Source of the DNA: Gemmatimonadota bacterium
GTDB taxonomy: Bacteria > Gemmatimonadota > Gemmatimonadetes > Palauibacterales > KS3-K002
Reading direction: 5' to 3'
DNA length: 61,153 nt
Assembly (NCBI GenBank): GCA_020344215.1
Contig: CP070815.1
Span: 3,658,441-3,719,593, forward strand
Part shown: positions 15,548-22,371 of the stretch, in pieces
Layout: each line of letters begins with the position of its first letter
Numbering within the stretch: the stretch's first letter is position 1
Position numbers and translations under genes: made by a program
Notes under the pieces: model-generated
Seen by the model: the letters and a program-made list of their open reading frames with translations, nothing else
Database searches by the model: none
Told to the model about the DNA's origin: nothing

Positions 15548-16312
15548 TTACTCCTGCCCGCCACCTGCGTCACCGACACCGTCGTCGATCACGTCGTTGA
15601 CCGACTCGTCCATCGGCACGAACATCGCGATGGCCGCATCGACGGCATCCAGATCGACCTGCTTACCGGCCGACTCGGGCGTCTGGCCCCGCTTGATCTT
15701 GTCGCGCACCTCGCGGCGCGCTTCCTTGACGCGATCCAGCGCCCAGCCGATCGACTCACCGGCGAAACCGACCGCCAGCTTGTCGAGATTCTTGGCCCGC
15801 GTCAGCAGGTTGTCGAACCCGCGACCGACCTCACCCGCGCGCACGGCGCGCTTCAGGTCCGTCAACTGCGTCGTGATCGTCCGGTAGACCTCGCTCGCCG
15901 CGTCGGGCGTGGCAAGGTCCAGTCGCGCGGGAACCACAGCGATGTGGCAGCGCCGCTGGCATCCGACTTCCGCGCACGTGCGGTTGACACCCTCGGCCTC
16001 GGCCGCAATCTCGGCGACGCGCGCCTTGATGGCCGCGTACTGATCCGCGTCGGCGAACCAGCCGAACGAGGTACGGCTCGCGTGCTTGCGCAGCGCGTAA
16101 TCGACCTGCTTGACCAGCCGGTCGCAGGCATCGACCAACTCTCGGTGGTCTACCATGCGCTCGGTCTTCCAGACCTTGCGCTCGCCCTCGCCGTTCGTAC
16201 CGGCAGGCGTCGGCTGTTCGAGCACTTCGCGTCGGTACTTGACGCCGCCGTAGGCGGTGCTCGCGTCCAAGATGACGTAGCCGGACTTGACTTTCTCTTT
16301 CAATTCACTCAT
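15548..16312 (-). CDS. Hypothetical helical protein
   Basis: 254 residues, almost entirely helical, with the segment NRTCAEVGCQRRCHIA as its only Cys cluster and an acidic Gly-rich end. It lies between the MoxR/VWA pair and its own operator-bearing promoter. In other phages the MoxR/VWA module often travels with helical proteins of this size, so a functional link is possible but unproved. ATG behind GGAGCC and a GCAA-loop leader hairpin. Confidence 0.72.
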   Translation of the reverse strand: MSELKEKVKSGYVILDASTAYGGVKYRREVLEQPTPAGTNGEGERKVWKTERMVDHRELVDACDRLVKQVDYALRKHASRTSFGWFADADQYAAIKARVAEIAAEAEGVNRTCAEVGCQRRCHIAVVPARLDLATPDAASEVYRTITTQLTDLKRAVRAGEVGRGFDNLLTRAKNLDKLAVGFAGESIGWALDRVKEARREVRDKIKRGQTPESAGKQVDLDAVDAAIAMFVPMDESVNDVIDDGVGDAGGGQE

Positions 16313-16324
16313 TTTTGGCTCCTT

Positions 16325-16361
16325 CCCCTTGCGGGTTGATTGTTGGCCCCCTCTCGTGGGG
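16325..16361 (-). promoter_or_regulatory. Variant leader hairpins before the 16312 gene
   Basis: Two hairpins on the minus strand: CCCC...GGGG (16347-16361) and CCC-GCAA-GGG (16325-16335), the latter with a GNRA tetraloop, directly before GAAGGAG. It fills the place of the CCCCCGAGGGGG element with a different sequence, supporting selection on structure. Confidence 0.55.
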
Positions 16362-16381
16362 CGTGTTATCTATCTACCTCT

Positions 16382-16409
16382 AATATAAGTCGCTTACGCG
16401 ACTTGTCAA
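16382..16409 (-). promoter_or_regulatory. Operator-bearing promoter
   Basis: Minus-strand TTGACA (16404-16409), 16-base spacer AGTCGCGTAAGCGACT, TATATT (16382-16387). The spacer carries the exact palindrome (16389-16402), and a second exact copy (GTCGCACAAGCGAC, 16428-16441) lies 20 bases upstream of the -35 in the loop of a 10-bp hairpin. Best example of the operator class. Confidence 0.85.
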
Positions 16410-16410
16410 T

Positions 16411-16478
16411 CCCTTCTCGAACATTTCGTCGCACAAGCGACGCCGCATTCGAGAAGGCGCGAGGGCCGGAGCCCTCGC
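16411..16478 (-). repeat. Two hairpins between the VWA gene and the next promoter
   Basis: CCTTCTCGAA (near 16412) pairs with TTCGAGAAGG (near 16448), enclosing an operator copy; next to it GCGAGGGC-CGGA-GCCCTCGC (near 16452-16475) is a GC-rich hairpin just after the stop of the 16488 gene. There is no long T-run, so the second hairpin is at best a weak terminator; the first presents an operator in its loop. Confidence 0.55.
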
Positions 16479-16487
16479 GTTCTCGGG

Positions 16488-17840
16488 TTACCGTGGGCGC
16501 GGACATTCCGCCTCGATCACGGTCGCGACCTTGGGCACCCAGTCGCGCGCCTTGACGCCCAGCAGCCCGATGACGAGCTTCTTGACGTTGCGCGGCTTGG
16601 GCGGATCCGGCCAGGACATTTCGCCGTCCGTCAGGTGAACCAACGCGTCGAACTTGCCGCCGGACTTGGCGATCTTGTCGTACGCCTCGCGACAGCAGGT
16701 GCCGCCGGTTTCCGTCAGAATCTCGTCCAGCTTTCTGGCCTGCACGTTGGGCGCGATCCACTCGGCGTAGTACGCGCGCGTCGTGTGCGCGACGAGGAAC
16801 AACCGCACGCCGCAGACCCGCGCGATCGTGATCGCGTTGGACACGGCCTCTTGCACGGCTTCTTCGCCCATCGAGCCCGACGTGTCGATCGCCACCGCGA
16901 CCTGCGCTTTGTACGAGCAGTACGCGGGGAACACCGGACCATCGACGCCCGACCGGCGATTGCGACGCCGGAACGTCGTGTCATCGCGGCCGTGCGCCAG
17001 CGCGGCCTGGATCATCGAGTTACGCAGGATCGTTTCCCAGCGCACCTTCGTGGGCGGCGGGTCGGTCAGCCGACGCAGCGCCGGACCCGAACCCGTACCG
17101 CGCCCCTGATTGGCGCACTGCGCACGAACGTCGCGCCAGTGCTGATTCCAGTCAGGACCATCGGTCCAGCGACCGTCGCCGCTATCGTCGCCGCCCTCGC
17201 CGTCGTCGTCGCCCTCTTTGCCGGGACGATTGCGCTCGGGAGGCAGCACGCCGCAGCCCTCGCCGACGCGGGGCTCACCGTCACCACGGCGGTCGCCACC
17301 ACCGTCGCCACCACCGTCGCCGCCCTCGCCGTCGTCGTCGCCGGGATCGCCGTCGTCGCCGGGATCGCCGCCGCCGCCCTCGTCATCCTCGGGCTCGACG
17401 TCGTACAGATCCTCGGCAGCCCAGAACTCCTGATCCCGATCGAGCGGGTACAGACAGCCCTCGGGCAGCCCCAGGCCCGCCTCGCGCAGACACGCGTTGA
17501 TGGCGCGGTCGCCCGCACGATTCCATCGCCGGGGCTCGCGATTCGCGCGCCGCTCGGCATGGCCGTAGATCAGGTGCGACGCCTCGTGGGCCAGCACCGC
17601 CGCCAACTCGTCGTCCGTGATCCCCCCACAGAAGCCGGGATCGAGGTAGATCGTTCCGCACTGCGTGACACACGCCGTGCCGACGCGAGCGATCTTGATC
17701 CGGCACTGCGCGAGCACCGGCAGGTAGAACGGATGGCGCCACATGATCGCGTTCTTGACGCGAGTCACGCGTGTCATCAGCGCCGAGACGACCTCGGGCG
17801 GGATGGCCCCGCCCGTCGTCATCGCTGCCGCGACGCCCAT
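16488..17840 (-). CDS. VWA-domain protein with HExxH metallopeptidase-like domain (MoxR partner)
   Basis: 450 residues. N-terminal domain has HEASH at 85-89, the zinc-protease-like motif of DUF2201-type proteins. A disordered Asp/Gly repeat linker (about 155-235) follows, then a C-terminal von Willebrand A domain with the MIDAS motif DTSGSM (319-324) and TDGEM. Such proteins pair with MoxR AAA+ ATPases to remodel or insert metals into target complexes; many large phages carry the pair. TAATG overlap with the MoxR gene confirms the pairing. Whether the peptidase part is active is unknown. Confidence 0.88.
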   Translation of the reverse strand: MGVAAAMTTGGAIPPEVVSALMTRVTRVKNAIMWRHPFYLPVLAQCRIKIARVGTACVTQCGTIYLDPGFCGGITDDELAAVLAHEASHLIYGHAERRANREPRRWNRAGDRAINACLREAGLGLPEGCLYPLDRDQEFWAAEDLYDVEPEDDEGGGGDPGDDGDPGDDDGEGGDGGGDGGGDRRGDGEPRVGEGCGVLPPERNRPGKEGDDDGEGGDDSGDGRWTDGPDWNQHWRDVRAQCANQGRGTGSGPALRRLTDPPPTKVRWETILRNSMIQAALAHGRDDTTFRRRNRRSGVDGPVFPAYCSYKAQVAVAIDTSGSMGEEAVQEAVSNAITIARVCGVRLFLVAHTTRAYYAEWIAPNVQARKLDEILTETGGTCCREAYDKIAKSGGKFDALVHLTDGEMSWPDPPKPRNVKKLVIGLLGVKARDWVPKVATVIEAECPRPR

Positions 17841-18916
17841 TAGCCCAGGTCCTTCCGGGTCGCGGTCATCGCCTGCAACTTGGCCTGCTTACCAGCCTTG
17901 AACCACTTAGTGTCCTTGGCGGGCGTGTCGGGCATTTCGAGCAGCGTACGGGTCGCCGCGAACCGCGCCTCGGGGGCAAGTCGGTTGCAGTAGATCCAGG
18001 CAGCATACGAGTCCTTGCGCGCCAGCCGCGCCAGCAGCCCCAGAGCCGCGATCTGATACTCGCGCTTCTCTGGCACCTTGGCCTTGTTCGGGTCGCGCTC
18101 GATGGCGTCGATCGCCGGCAGGTGACTGCGCAGCTTCTTGATGCCGAGGTACGTCGCCGCAGCGTCCGAACCCACAGCACCTTCGAGCAGCGCACGCGCG
18201 ACACGGTTGTCGCCGCCGCCGGCCACACAGTAGGTGCGCAGTCCACGCTCCCACGCGCGCGGCGAGCCGTACGGCGCGCCAGACTGAATCGCATCGGGAG
18301 TGGGGTTGAACTGGATCATGCCCGCTTCGAGCCGCATGGTAGCCGCCAGATCGAGCGCTTCTTCGCGGAAGCCGACCGGGTCGGCATCCTTGACGCCCCA
18401 GGACGACTCGATGTGCGAGCGAAGCTCGTCGATCGTCGGGGCCATCACGACCTGAATGAACCTGTTTCCGGTCGCCGCGTCCAACTCGAACGCGCCCGGA
18501 CAGTGCTCGGGGACGTTGCACGCGCCGATCAGCGCGGTGCCGTCGTGGAGCTTCAGATCGCCCGCTACGCGCTCCAGCCACAGGCGCAGACACGGTCCGC
18601 GCACCGCAGGAGGCGTAGTCGTCAACTCGTCGGCGAACAGGACGGCGGGAGCATCCGCGCACTCGCGGATGACCTGCATCGGAATTCGCTTGAGCACCCC
18701 ATCGACCACGACGGGGAACCCGGCGATGTCCGTCGCGTCGCAGTTGGACGCGATGAACGTCTTAACGGGCAAGTTGACGTCGGGATCCTTCTCCAGCAGA
18801 TTGGCAAGTGCAGTCTTGCCGATGCCGGGCGGACCCTCGATCAGCAGGGCGACCTTCGACTCGATGGCGTGCTTACACGCCTCGTATGTCTCTGCGAAGG
18901 TCAAAATCGGTTTCAT
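17840..18916 (-). CDS. MoxR-family AAA+ ATPase
   Basis: 358 residues. Walker A GPPGIGKT (28-35), Walker B VLFADE (92-97), sensor region IGACNVPE and a downstream GNRF. Probably a ring ATPase acting with the VWA protein encoded next. It is not a packaging motor: those have FtsK/HerA or terminase signatures. First gene behind the operator-bearing promoter 18973-19000, with leader hairpin 18934-18947. Confidence 0.9.
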   Translation of the reverse strand: MKPILTFAETYEACKHAIESKVALLIEGPPGIGKTALANLLEKDPDVNLPVKTFIASNCDATDIAGFPVVVDGVLKRIPMQVIRECADAPAVLFADELTTTPPAVRGPCLRLWLERVAGDLKLHDGTALIGACNVPEHCPGAFELDAATGNRFIQVVMAPTIDELRSHIESSWGVKDADPVGFREEALDLAATMRLEAGMIQFNPTPDAIQSGAPYGSPRAWERGLRTYCVAGGGDNRVARALLEGAVGSDAAATYLGIKKLRSHLPAIDAIERDPNKAKVPEKREYQIAALGLLARLARKDSYAAWIYCNRLAPEARFAATRTLLEMPDTPAKDTKWFKAGKQAKLQAMTATRKDLG

Positions 18917-18933
18917 TTGGGGTTCTTCTTTCT

Positions 18934-18947
18934 CCCCCCTCGGGGGG
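18934..18947 (-). promoter_or_regulatory. Leader hairpin of the MoxR-VWA operon
   Basis: CCCCCC-GA-GGGGGG on the minus strand followed by GAGAAAGAAGAAC and ATG. The ribosome site here (AGAAAGAAG) is weaker than in sister leaders. Confidence 0.6.
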
Positions 18948-18972
18948 CGTTGGAAATCTCAGTACAGCTACA

Positions 18973-19000
18973 ACTTAACGTCGCTACAGCGACATGTCAA
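18973..19000 (-). promoter_or_regulatory. Operator-bearing promoter of the MoxR operon
   Basis: Minus-strand TTGACA (18995-19000), 16 bases, TTAAGT (18973-18978). The spacer contains the exact palindrome GTCGCTACAGCGAC (18980-18993). Same geometry as at 14278 and 16382 but with different central bases, so the palindrome arms are the conserved part. Confidence 0.8.
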
Positions 19001-19044
19001 CCCTGTCGAGAGCTTTTTTTCATCGCTCTCGGGGTACATTACAT

Positions 19045-19272
19045 CTAGTCATGCGTGCCGACGTGAGTCATGCCGTGCTCGGCGCACTCGAACGCGTAGG
19101 CGCACACGCACTCGGCCAACGTGGCCTCGGCGCAACAGCCGAACCGCGCGACGAGATCCGCGCGCGTACACTCGGTCGAGCAGGTCATCCGCTCGAACCT
19201 CGACGCGGCAAACTCGCGAAGCGCCGCCGGCAACGGTCCGTCGCACATGCGACAGGTGGTGTACTCGGTCAC
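19045..19272 (-). CDS. Small Cys/His-rich protein
   Basis: 75 residues from a GTG in a GTGA overlap. Two zinc-ribbon-like halves (TCRMCDG; TCSTEC) and a second cluster CCAEATLAECVCAYAFECAEH. Resembles phage proteins with a CxxC...CxxxC head. Function unknown. Ends 44 bases before the MoxR promoter. Confidence 0.68.
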   Translation of the reverse strand: MTEYTTCRMCDGPLPAALREFAASRFERMTCSTECTRADLVARFGCCAEATLAECVCAYAFECAEHGMTHVGTHD

Positions 19273-19475
19273 GCCGGCACTCCGTAGGTCGCAATCGCAT
19301 CGACGACCGCGGGCTCGATCCCCGCCTCTCCGTCGAGCGCGTACCCTACGCGTCCCGCCTTGAACACCTTGCCGATGTCCATGATGTTGATCATGGTACC
19401 GGCGCAGTTGGCGTAGTACGCCTTCTCGATCAGCGCGTCGAGCTTCTTAGCGCTGAGCTTCTTAGTCTTCGCCAT
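19269..19475 (-). CDS. Small hypothetical protein
   Basis: 68 residues from the ATG behind GAAGGAG. Lys-rich N-terminus (MAKTKKLSAKKLDALIEKAYY) followed by CAGTMINIMDIGKVF, a pattern seen in short phage proteins. Function unknown. Confidence 0.68.
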   Translation of the reverse strand: MAKTKKLSAKKLDALIEKAYYANCAGTMINIMDIGKVFKAGRVGYALDGEAGIEPAVVDAIATYGVPA

Positions 19476-19477
19476 CG

Positions 19478-19669
19478 CTACTCCTTCTCCCCCGGGCAGG
19501 GGCCACACTTACACCGCTGGTGCCCACACAGCGGACAGGGCATCGGGGACGCACCGATCTCCAGATAGGCGTCCAGATACTCCTCGCGCGTCATCGGCTC
19601 CGGGTACGCGCTCGCGCACGCCAGCGCCATGAAGCGCGCCATCGCCTTCATGGTGGTCTTCGTCGTCAT
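19478..19669 (-). CDS. Small zinc-ribbon protein, first gene of the left arm
   Basis: 63 residues: helical N-terminus and a Cys-rich end (PCPLCGHQRCKCGPCPG). It is the first leftward gene from the divergent control region, with leader hairpin 19691-19704 and a long leader containing two more hairpins. Function unknown. Confidence 0.65.
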   Translation of the reverse strand: MTTKTTMKAMARFMALACASAYPEPMTREEYLDAYLEIGASPMPCPLCGHQRCKCGPCPGEKE

Positions 19670-19690
19670 TCCATCGATACTCTCCCTTCT

Positions 19691-19704
19691 CCCGCCTCGG
19701 CGGG
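19691..19704 (-). promoter_or_regulatory. Covarying leader hairpin CCCGCCGAGGCGGG
   Basis: Perfect stem CCCGCC/GGCGGG with the GA centre of the standard leader but a C-G to G-C swap on both arms. This base-pair-preserving change is direct evidence that the leaders act as RNA structures. Confidence 0.6.
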
Positions 19705-19731
19705 TTCTGAATCAGGGGGGCCGGCGCGTAC

Positions 19732-19773
19732 CCGTCTCGACGGGTTTGGAGCTGCCGTCTCGACGGCTTGCCT
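19732..19773 (-). repeat. Two small perfect hairpins in the leftward leader
   Basis: ACCCGTC-TC-GACGGGT and GCCGTC-TC-GACGGC lie about 10 bases apart, sharing the CGTCTCGACG core. They belong to the roughly 140-base leader of the 19669 gene. Confidence 0.55.
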
Positions 19774-19804
19774 CCAACGCCAACCCAGCCTCTCGCCACC
19801 GTGA

Positions 19805-19838
19805 ATACCCTACCATCGCAGCAGCGACGAGTCAAGCA
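19805..19838 (-). promoter_or_regulatory. Probable leftward promoter at the divergence point
   Basis: Minus-strand TTGACT, about 17 bases, TAGGGT; the spacer contains a 13-of-14 operator match (ATCGCAGCAGCGAC, 19815-19828). Same architecture as the other operator-bearing promoters, with weaker boxes. Confidence 0.5.
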
Positions 19839-19865
19839 AAAAGCGACCAATCGTATTACGGCTCG

Positions 19866-20020
19866 GCGGCGCCGAGGGCCGCCCTAAGCGGCCTAAAATA
19901 AAGGGCCGCCCTGGGAGCTGGTTGGCGGCCGAGGGCCGCCCTGGAGCTGGTGGCCGCCTTATTTCGGCGGTTGGAGCTGTGGCCGAGGGCCGCCCTCAAC
20001 CGCCTGGAACTGCTCGGCTT
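19866..20020. repeat. Iteron-like cluster of AGGGCCGCCCT repeats
   Basis: Four exact copies of the 11-base palindrome AGGGCCGCCCT at 19875-19885, 19902-19912, 19932-19942 and 19986-19996, interleaved with GGAGCTGGT and GGCGGCC/GGCGGTT units. The stretch codes for nothing evident and sits between divergent promoters. Repeats of this kind at a divergence point suggest an origin of replication, a partition site or a control RNA; which is undecided. An A+T-rich segment (20035-20065) adjoins it. Confidence 0.6.
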
Positions 20021-20035
20021 TCGCCGATTTTACGC

Positions 20036-20064
20036 TTGACATCTATTCTGGGATGTATTACGTT
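20036..20064 (+). promoter_or_regulatory. Rightward early promoter
   Basis: TTGACA (20036-20041), 17 bases, TACGTT (20059-20064), with TATAGC immediately after. No operator palindrome in the spacer. Drives the 20148-to-right operon. Confidence 0.7.
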
Positions 20065-20121
20065 ATAGCTGCGGGTTGGAATGGTTCCCCGCCCGGCCGG
20101 GAGGCTCCCCGGCGCTTCAGG

Positions 20122-20133
20122 CCCCCGAGGGGG
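20122..20133 (+). promoter_or_regulatory. Rightward copy of the leader hairpin
   Basis: CCCCCGAGGGGG followed by CACGGAGG and ATG at 20148. A second GC hairpin (GCCCGGCCGGG region, 20090-20110) precedes it. Shows the element is tied to transcripts, not to one strand. Confidence 0.65.
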
Positions 20134-20147
20134 CACGGAGGTTAAAA

Positions 20148-21017
20148 ATGGCGTATTATCGTGGATATAAGCGCGGTGGTGCTCGCAAGCGGCGCAAGCC
20201 GGCGGGCTACATCAGCGCGGCATCCGTCACGCCTAGCGTACGCGACGCGTTGACGTGCGATCACCGGATCGTGCGCGACATCGCCGAGCGCTTCGAGCGC
20301 TACGGCTCGATCAGCCCGAAACAGGCTGCGCTGGTCAAAAAGCTCGCGGCGGAAGCGGCGGCGCGTAAGGCTGAGTTCGCGGCTCGTGCGGCGAAGTTGG
20401 CGGCGGGCGGTGTGACGGTCCCGACGGGCAAAACGCGCGTCGAGGGGACCGTCGTGGCGGTCACGTGGAAAGACGGCTTCTACCCCGGCTACAAAATGCT
20501 GGTCGAGGCCGACGCAGGCTGGCGCGTGTGGGGCACGCTGCCGGCGGCGCTGCGCGACGAAGACGGTGAGCCCGTCGTCGTCAAGGGCGACCGGATCGCG
20601 TTCACCGGCACGCTCAAGGCGTCCGATGATGACCCGGCGTTCGGGTTCGTCTCGCGCCCGAGCGGTGCGGAGGTGAAGCCGAGCCCGGCTCGTGCGGTCG
20701 CGGAGTGCGTCGCAGCGATGGCCGCGTACGCGGCTCGTCGCAAGCGCGACGAGGCTACCGCTGTGGCGGGCCTGTGCGCCGCTCTGGGCGCGTATTGGGC
20801 GCGCGGGGCGGTGGCGGTGTCCGGTGCCGTGGCGGCGCTGGGCGCGTTCTACGCGCGCTGTACGCAGACGCAGTGCGACCACCCGCGCTGCTACCGCGGC
20901 TGGATTCGGCCCTTCTCGGCCGAGTACCCGTGCGGCACGTGCGAGAAACTGCGGAAGCGCGCTGCGGCCTGGAAGGCCAAGTGCGCACCGTTCCGTGGCG
21001 AGGCGGTGGCGGCGTGA
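20148..21017 (+). CDS. Hypothetical protein with beta-barrel core and Cys-rich C-terminus
   Basis: 289 residues from the ATG behind GGAGG; the frame upstream of it is leader. Basic N-terminus, helical region rich in Ala/Lys, then a beta core (RVEGTVVAVTW, YPGYKMLVEADAGWRVWGTLP) that matches a small barrel domain I have seen in phage proteins of unknown function. The C-terminal part has CTQTQCDHPRCYRG and CGTCEK, a zinc site. First rightward gene, so probably an abundant early protein; DNA binding near the origin is conceivable. Confidence 0.75.
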   Translation: MAYYRGYKRGGARKRRKPAGYISAASVTPSVRDALTCDHRIVRDIAERFERYGSISPKQAALVKKLAAEAAARKAEFAARAAKLAAGGVTVPTGKTRVEGTVVAVTWKDGFYPGYKMLVEADAGWRVWGTLPAALRDEDGEPVVVKGDRIAFTGTLKASDDDPAFGFVSRPSGAEVKPSPARAVAECVAAMAAYAARRKRDEATAVAGLCAALGAYWARGAVAVSGAVAALGAFYARCTQTQCDHPRCYRGWIRPFSAEYPCGTCEKLRKRAAAWKAKCAPFRGEAVAA

Positions 21018-21352
21018 GGTGCGGCTGGTGTAAGGGCGAGCGCGCCCCGTTCGAGTGCGGCGACGCGTTCGAGCACGACGGGATGACGCTCTGCACGTAC
21101 TGCGTTCACGAGTGGCGCGGCCCGTTGATCGAGTGCGCCGCGTGCGGCGACTTCAACGGCTGGTGCGCGTGTCCGGGTGGGTCGCGTCCGTGCCACGTGT
21201 GCGGCGACTACCCGACCGTCGAGCGAAACGCCGTCGTCTTCACGGTCGCGTGTCGCGGCTGCTACGAGCCCGGCTCGTTGATCGGCGTGGGCGCGACGCC
21301 CGAGGCCGCGCTCGATGACTGGCGCGCCAAGATGAATGCTCTTGACAAGTGA
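21014..21352 (+). CDS. Zinc-ribbon protein resembling Lar-type proteins
   Basis: 112 residues from GTG in a GTGA overlap. Contains CGWCKG, CTYCVHEW, CAACGD and PCHVCGD, then VACRGC with a following GATPEAALDDWRAKMN. The last part is the pattern of Lar/restriction-alleviation-like zinc ribbons (CxxCG, CxxC, then an EA..W helix). Anti-restriction activity is possible but similarity is limited to the motif. Its last codons carry the -35 box of the next promoter. Confidence 0.68.
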   Translation: MRCGWCKGERAPFECGDAFEHDGMTLCTYCVHEWRGPLIECAACGDFNGWCACPGGSRPCHVCGDYPTVERNAVVFTVACRGCYEPGSLIGVGATPEAALDDWRAKMNALDK

Positions 21353-21370
21353 GGTGAAATCGAGTATTAT
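21342..21370 (+). promoter_or_regulatory. Strong internal rightward promoter
   Basis: TTGACA (21342-21347), 17 bases, TATTAT (21365-21370), one of the best promoters in the window. The -35 box is inside the last codons of the preceding gene. No operator palindrome. Followed by a leader with the hairpin at 21430. Confidence 0.8.
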
Positions 21371-21429
21371 CAAAATGTAACGGAGCGGTAGCGATGATGT
21401 CAACACCGTTCCGCCAAATTTTTGACAGA

Positions 21430-21441
21430 CCCCTGAGGGGG
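21430..21441 (+). promoter_or_regulatory. Leader hairpin before the DUF2958 gene
   Basis: CCCCTGAGGGGG then AGATAGGAG and ATG at 21456. Loop differs by one base from the standard element (TGAG for CGAG). Confidence 0.6.
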
Positions 21442-21455
21442 AGATAGGAGACGCG

Positions 21456-21776
21456 ATGAAATTGATGACCAAAGCCATCGAGCGCAAGCTGCCCAAGCTG
21501 GGCGCGACCGATGGCAAGGGCGACGCCGCGACGGTCGTCGTCAAATTCTTCACGCCCGACGCGAACGCGACGTGGTTCGTGACCGAGGGCGAGCAGTTGC
21601 CGGATGGCGACTGGGAGTTCTTCGGTCTGGCCGACATGGGCATGGGTTGCCCGGAGTTGGGCTATTTCCTGCTGTCGCAGTTGCGACAGGTTCGCGGGCG
21701 CTTCGGTCTGCCGATCGAGCGCGACCGCTACTACACCGGCACGCTCGCCGACGCGCGAAAGGCGGTGGCGGCATGA
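21456..21776 (+). CDS. DUF2958 family protein
   Basis: 106 residues, full length for the family. Signatures MKLMTKAIERKLPKLGATDG, VVVKFFTPDA, WEFFGLADMG, ELGYFLLSQL and GLPIERDRYY match DUF2958, a small single-domain protein frequent on conjugative plasmids and phages; its function is not established. It is followed by an ATGA-coupled gene, an arrangement I associate with accessory regions of plasmids. Confidence 0.92.
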   Translation: MKLMTKAIERKLPKLGATDGKGDAATVVVKFFTPDANATWFVTEGEQLPDGDWEFFGLADMGMGCPELGYFLLSQLRQVRGRFGLPIERDRYYTGTLADARKAVAA

Positions 21777-22147
21777 GTGCGTTCCTGTGCTCGGATCGCG
21801 TGATCCAGTTGATCGCGCTGTGGGCGACCCGGAAGTTCCCGGGGCGCTTCGACTATCGCGCCGCCGACAAGGCGGCGGGTGCGTTGCACGCCGCGAACTG
21901 CGCGTCGTTGACCGACCGGTACGGGATGACGAGCTTCGATCCCGCGCCGCGCGTCACGGCCAGTGACATGATGGCCCTGAAGTTCGAGCCCGCCTGCGTG
22001 CTCAAGCAGATCGACTGCTACGAGTACCAGACGATGGACTGGTCCTCCTACGAGGGGAGCGAGGCCGCACGGTTCGTGCGCGCTGCCCGTGCAGCGGCGA
22101 TTCGCGCCCTGCCCGGCTACGAAGAAGCGCCGTGGGGGATGGCATGA
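21773..22147 (+). CDS. Conserved plasmid/phage accessory protein
   Basis: 124 residues, ATGA overlap with the DUF2958 gene. The beginning MSAFLCSDRVIQLIALWA and NCASLTDRY resemble a family often found near DUF2958 on plasmids, of unknown function; the DCYEYQTMDW segment is also typical. No catalytic motif. Confidence 0.72.
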   Translation: MSAFLCSDRVIQLIALWATRKFPGRFDYRAADKAAGALHAANCASLTDRYGMTSFDPAPRVTASDMMALKFEPACVLKQIDCYEYQTMDWSSYEGSEAARFVRAARAAAIRALPGYEEAPWGMA

Positions 22148-22371
22148 GAGAGCCGGGCAAGTTCACACCGGATCAGATCGCGACGCTCGTGCGCGCGATG
22201 TTCAGCGGGGACTATCCCTGCACGACCCCCTTCATGGTGGTCCCGGAGTTCTGGCTTCCCCAGGTGGAGGTCCTGCTGGCCCGCAACGGCCCGCTCGACA
22301 CGCGCACGATTATCGTCGTGCCGACCGCGCCCGGCGACCCGGAACACCCGAAAGGAGACGATAATGAGTGA
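22144..22371 (+). CDS. Small hypothetical protein
   Basis: 75 residues from the ATG in an ATGA overlap. Pattern FTPDQIATLVRAMFSGD then FWLPQVEVLLARNGP suggests a small helical domain; acidic C-terminus. Function unknown. Confidence 0.66.
   Translation: MREPGKFTPDQIATLVRAMFSGDYPCTTPFMVVPEFWLPQVEVLLARNGPLDTRTIIVVPTAPGDPEHPKGDDNE

Noticed and set aside
17840..18916. The MoxR ATPase as a genome-packaging ATPase
   Set aside because: Its Walker and sensor motifs and its VWA partner are those of MoxR chaperone-type ATPases; no FtsK/HerA or terminase signature.
17771..19048. A 425-codon open frame on the plus strand opposite the MoxR gene
   Set aside because: It is the antisense shadow of a well-supported AAA+ ATPase gene; Arg/Val/Leu-rich without motifs, and lacks a ribosome site.
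19866..20020. The AGGGCCGCCCT repeats as a CRISPR array
   Set aside because: Units are 11 bases at uneven spacing (27, 30, 54) without unique spacers, and there are no cas genes.
8660..21441. CCCCCGAGGGGG hairpins as rho-independent terminators
   Set aside because: They lack a following T-run and lie between promoter and ribosome site in the sense direction, so they are leader elements.
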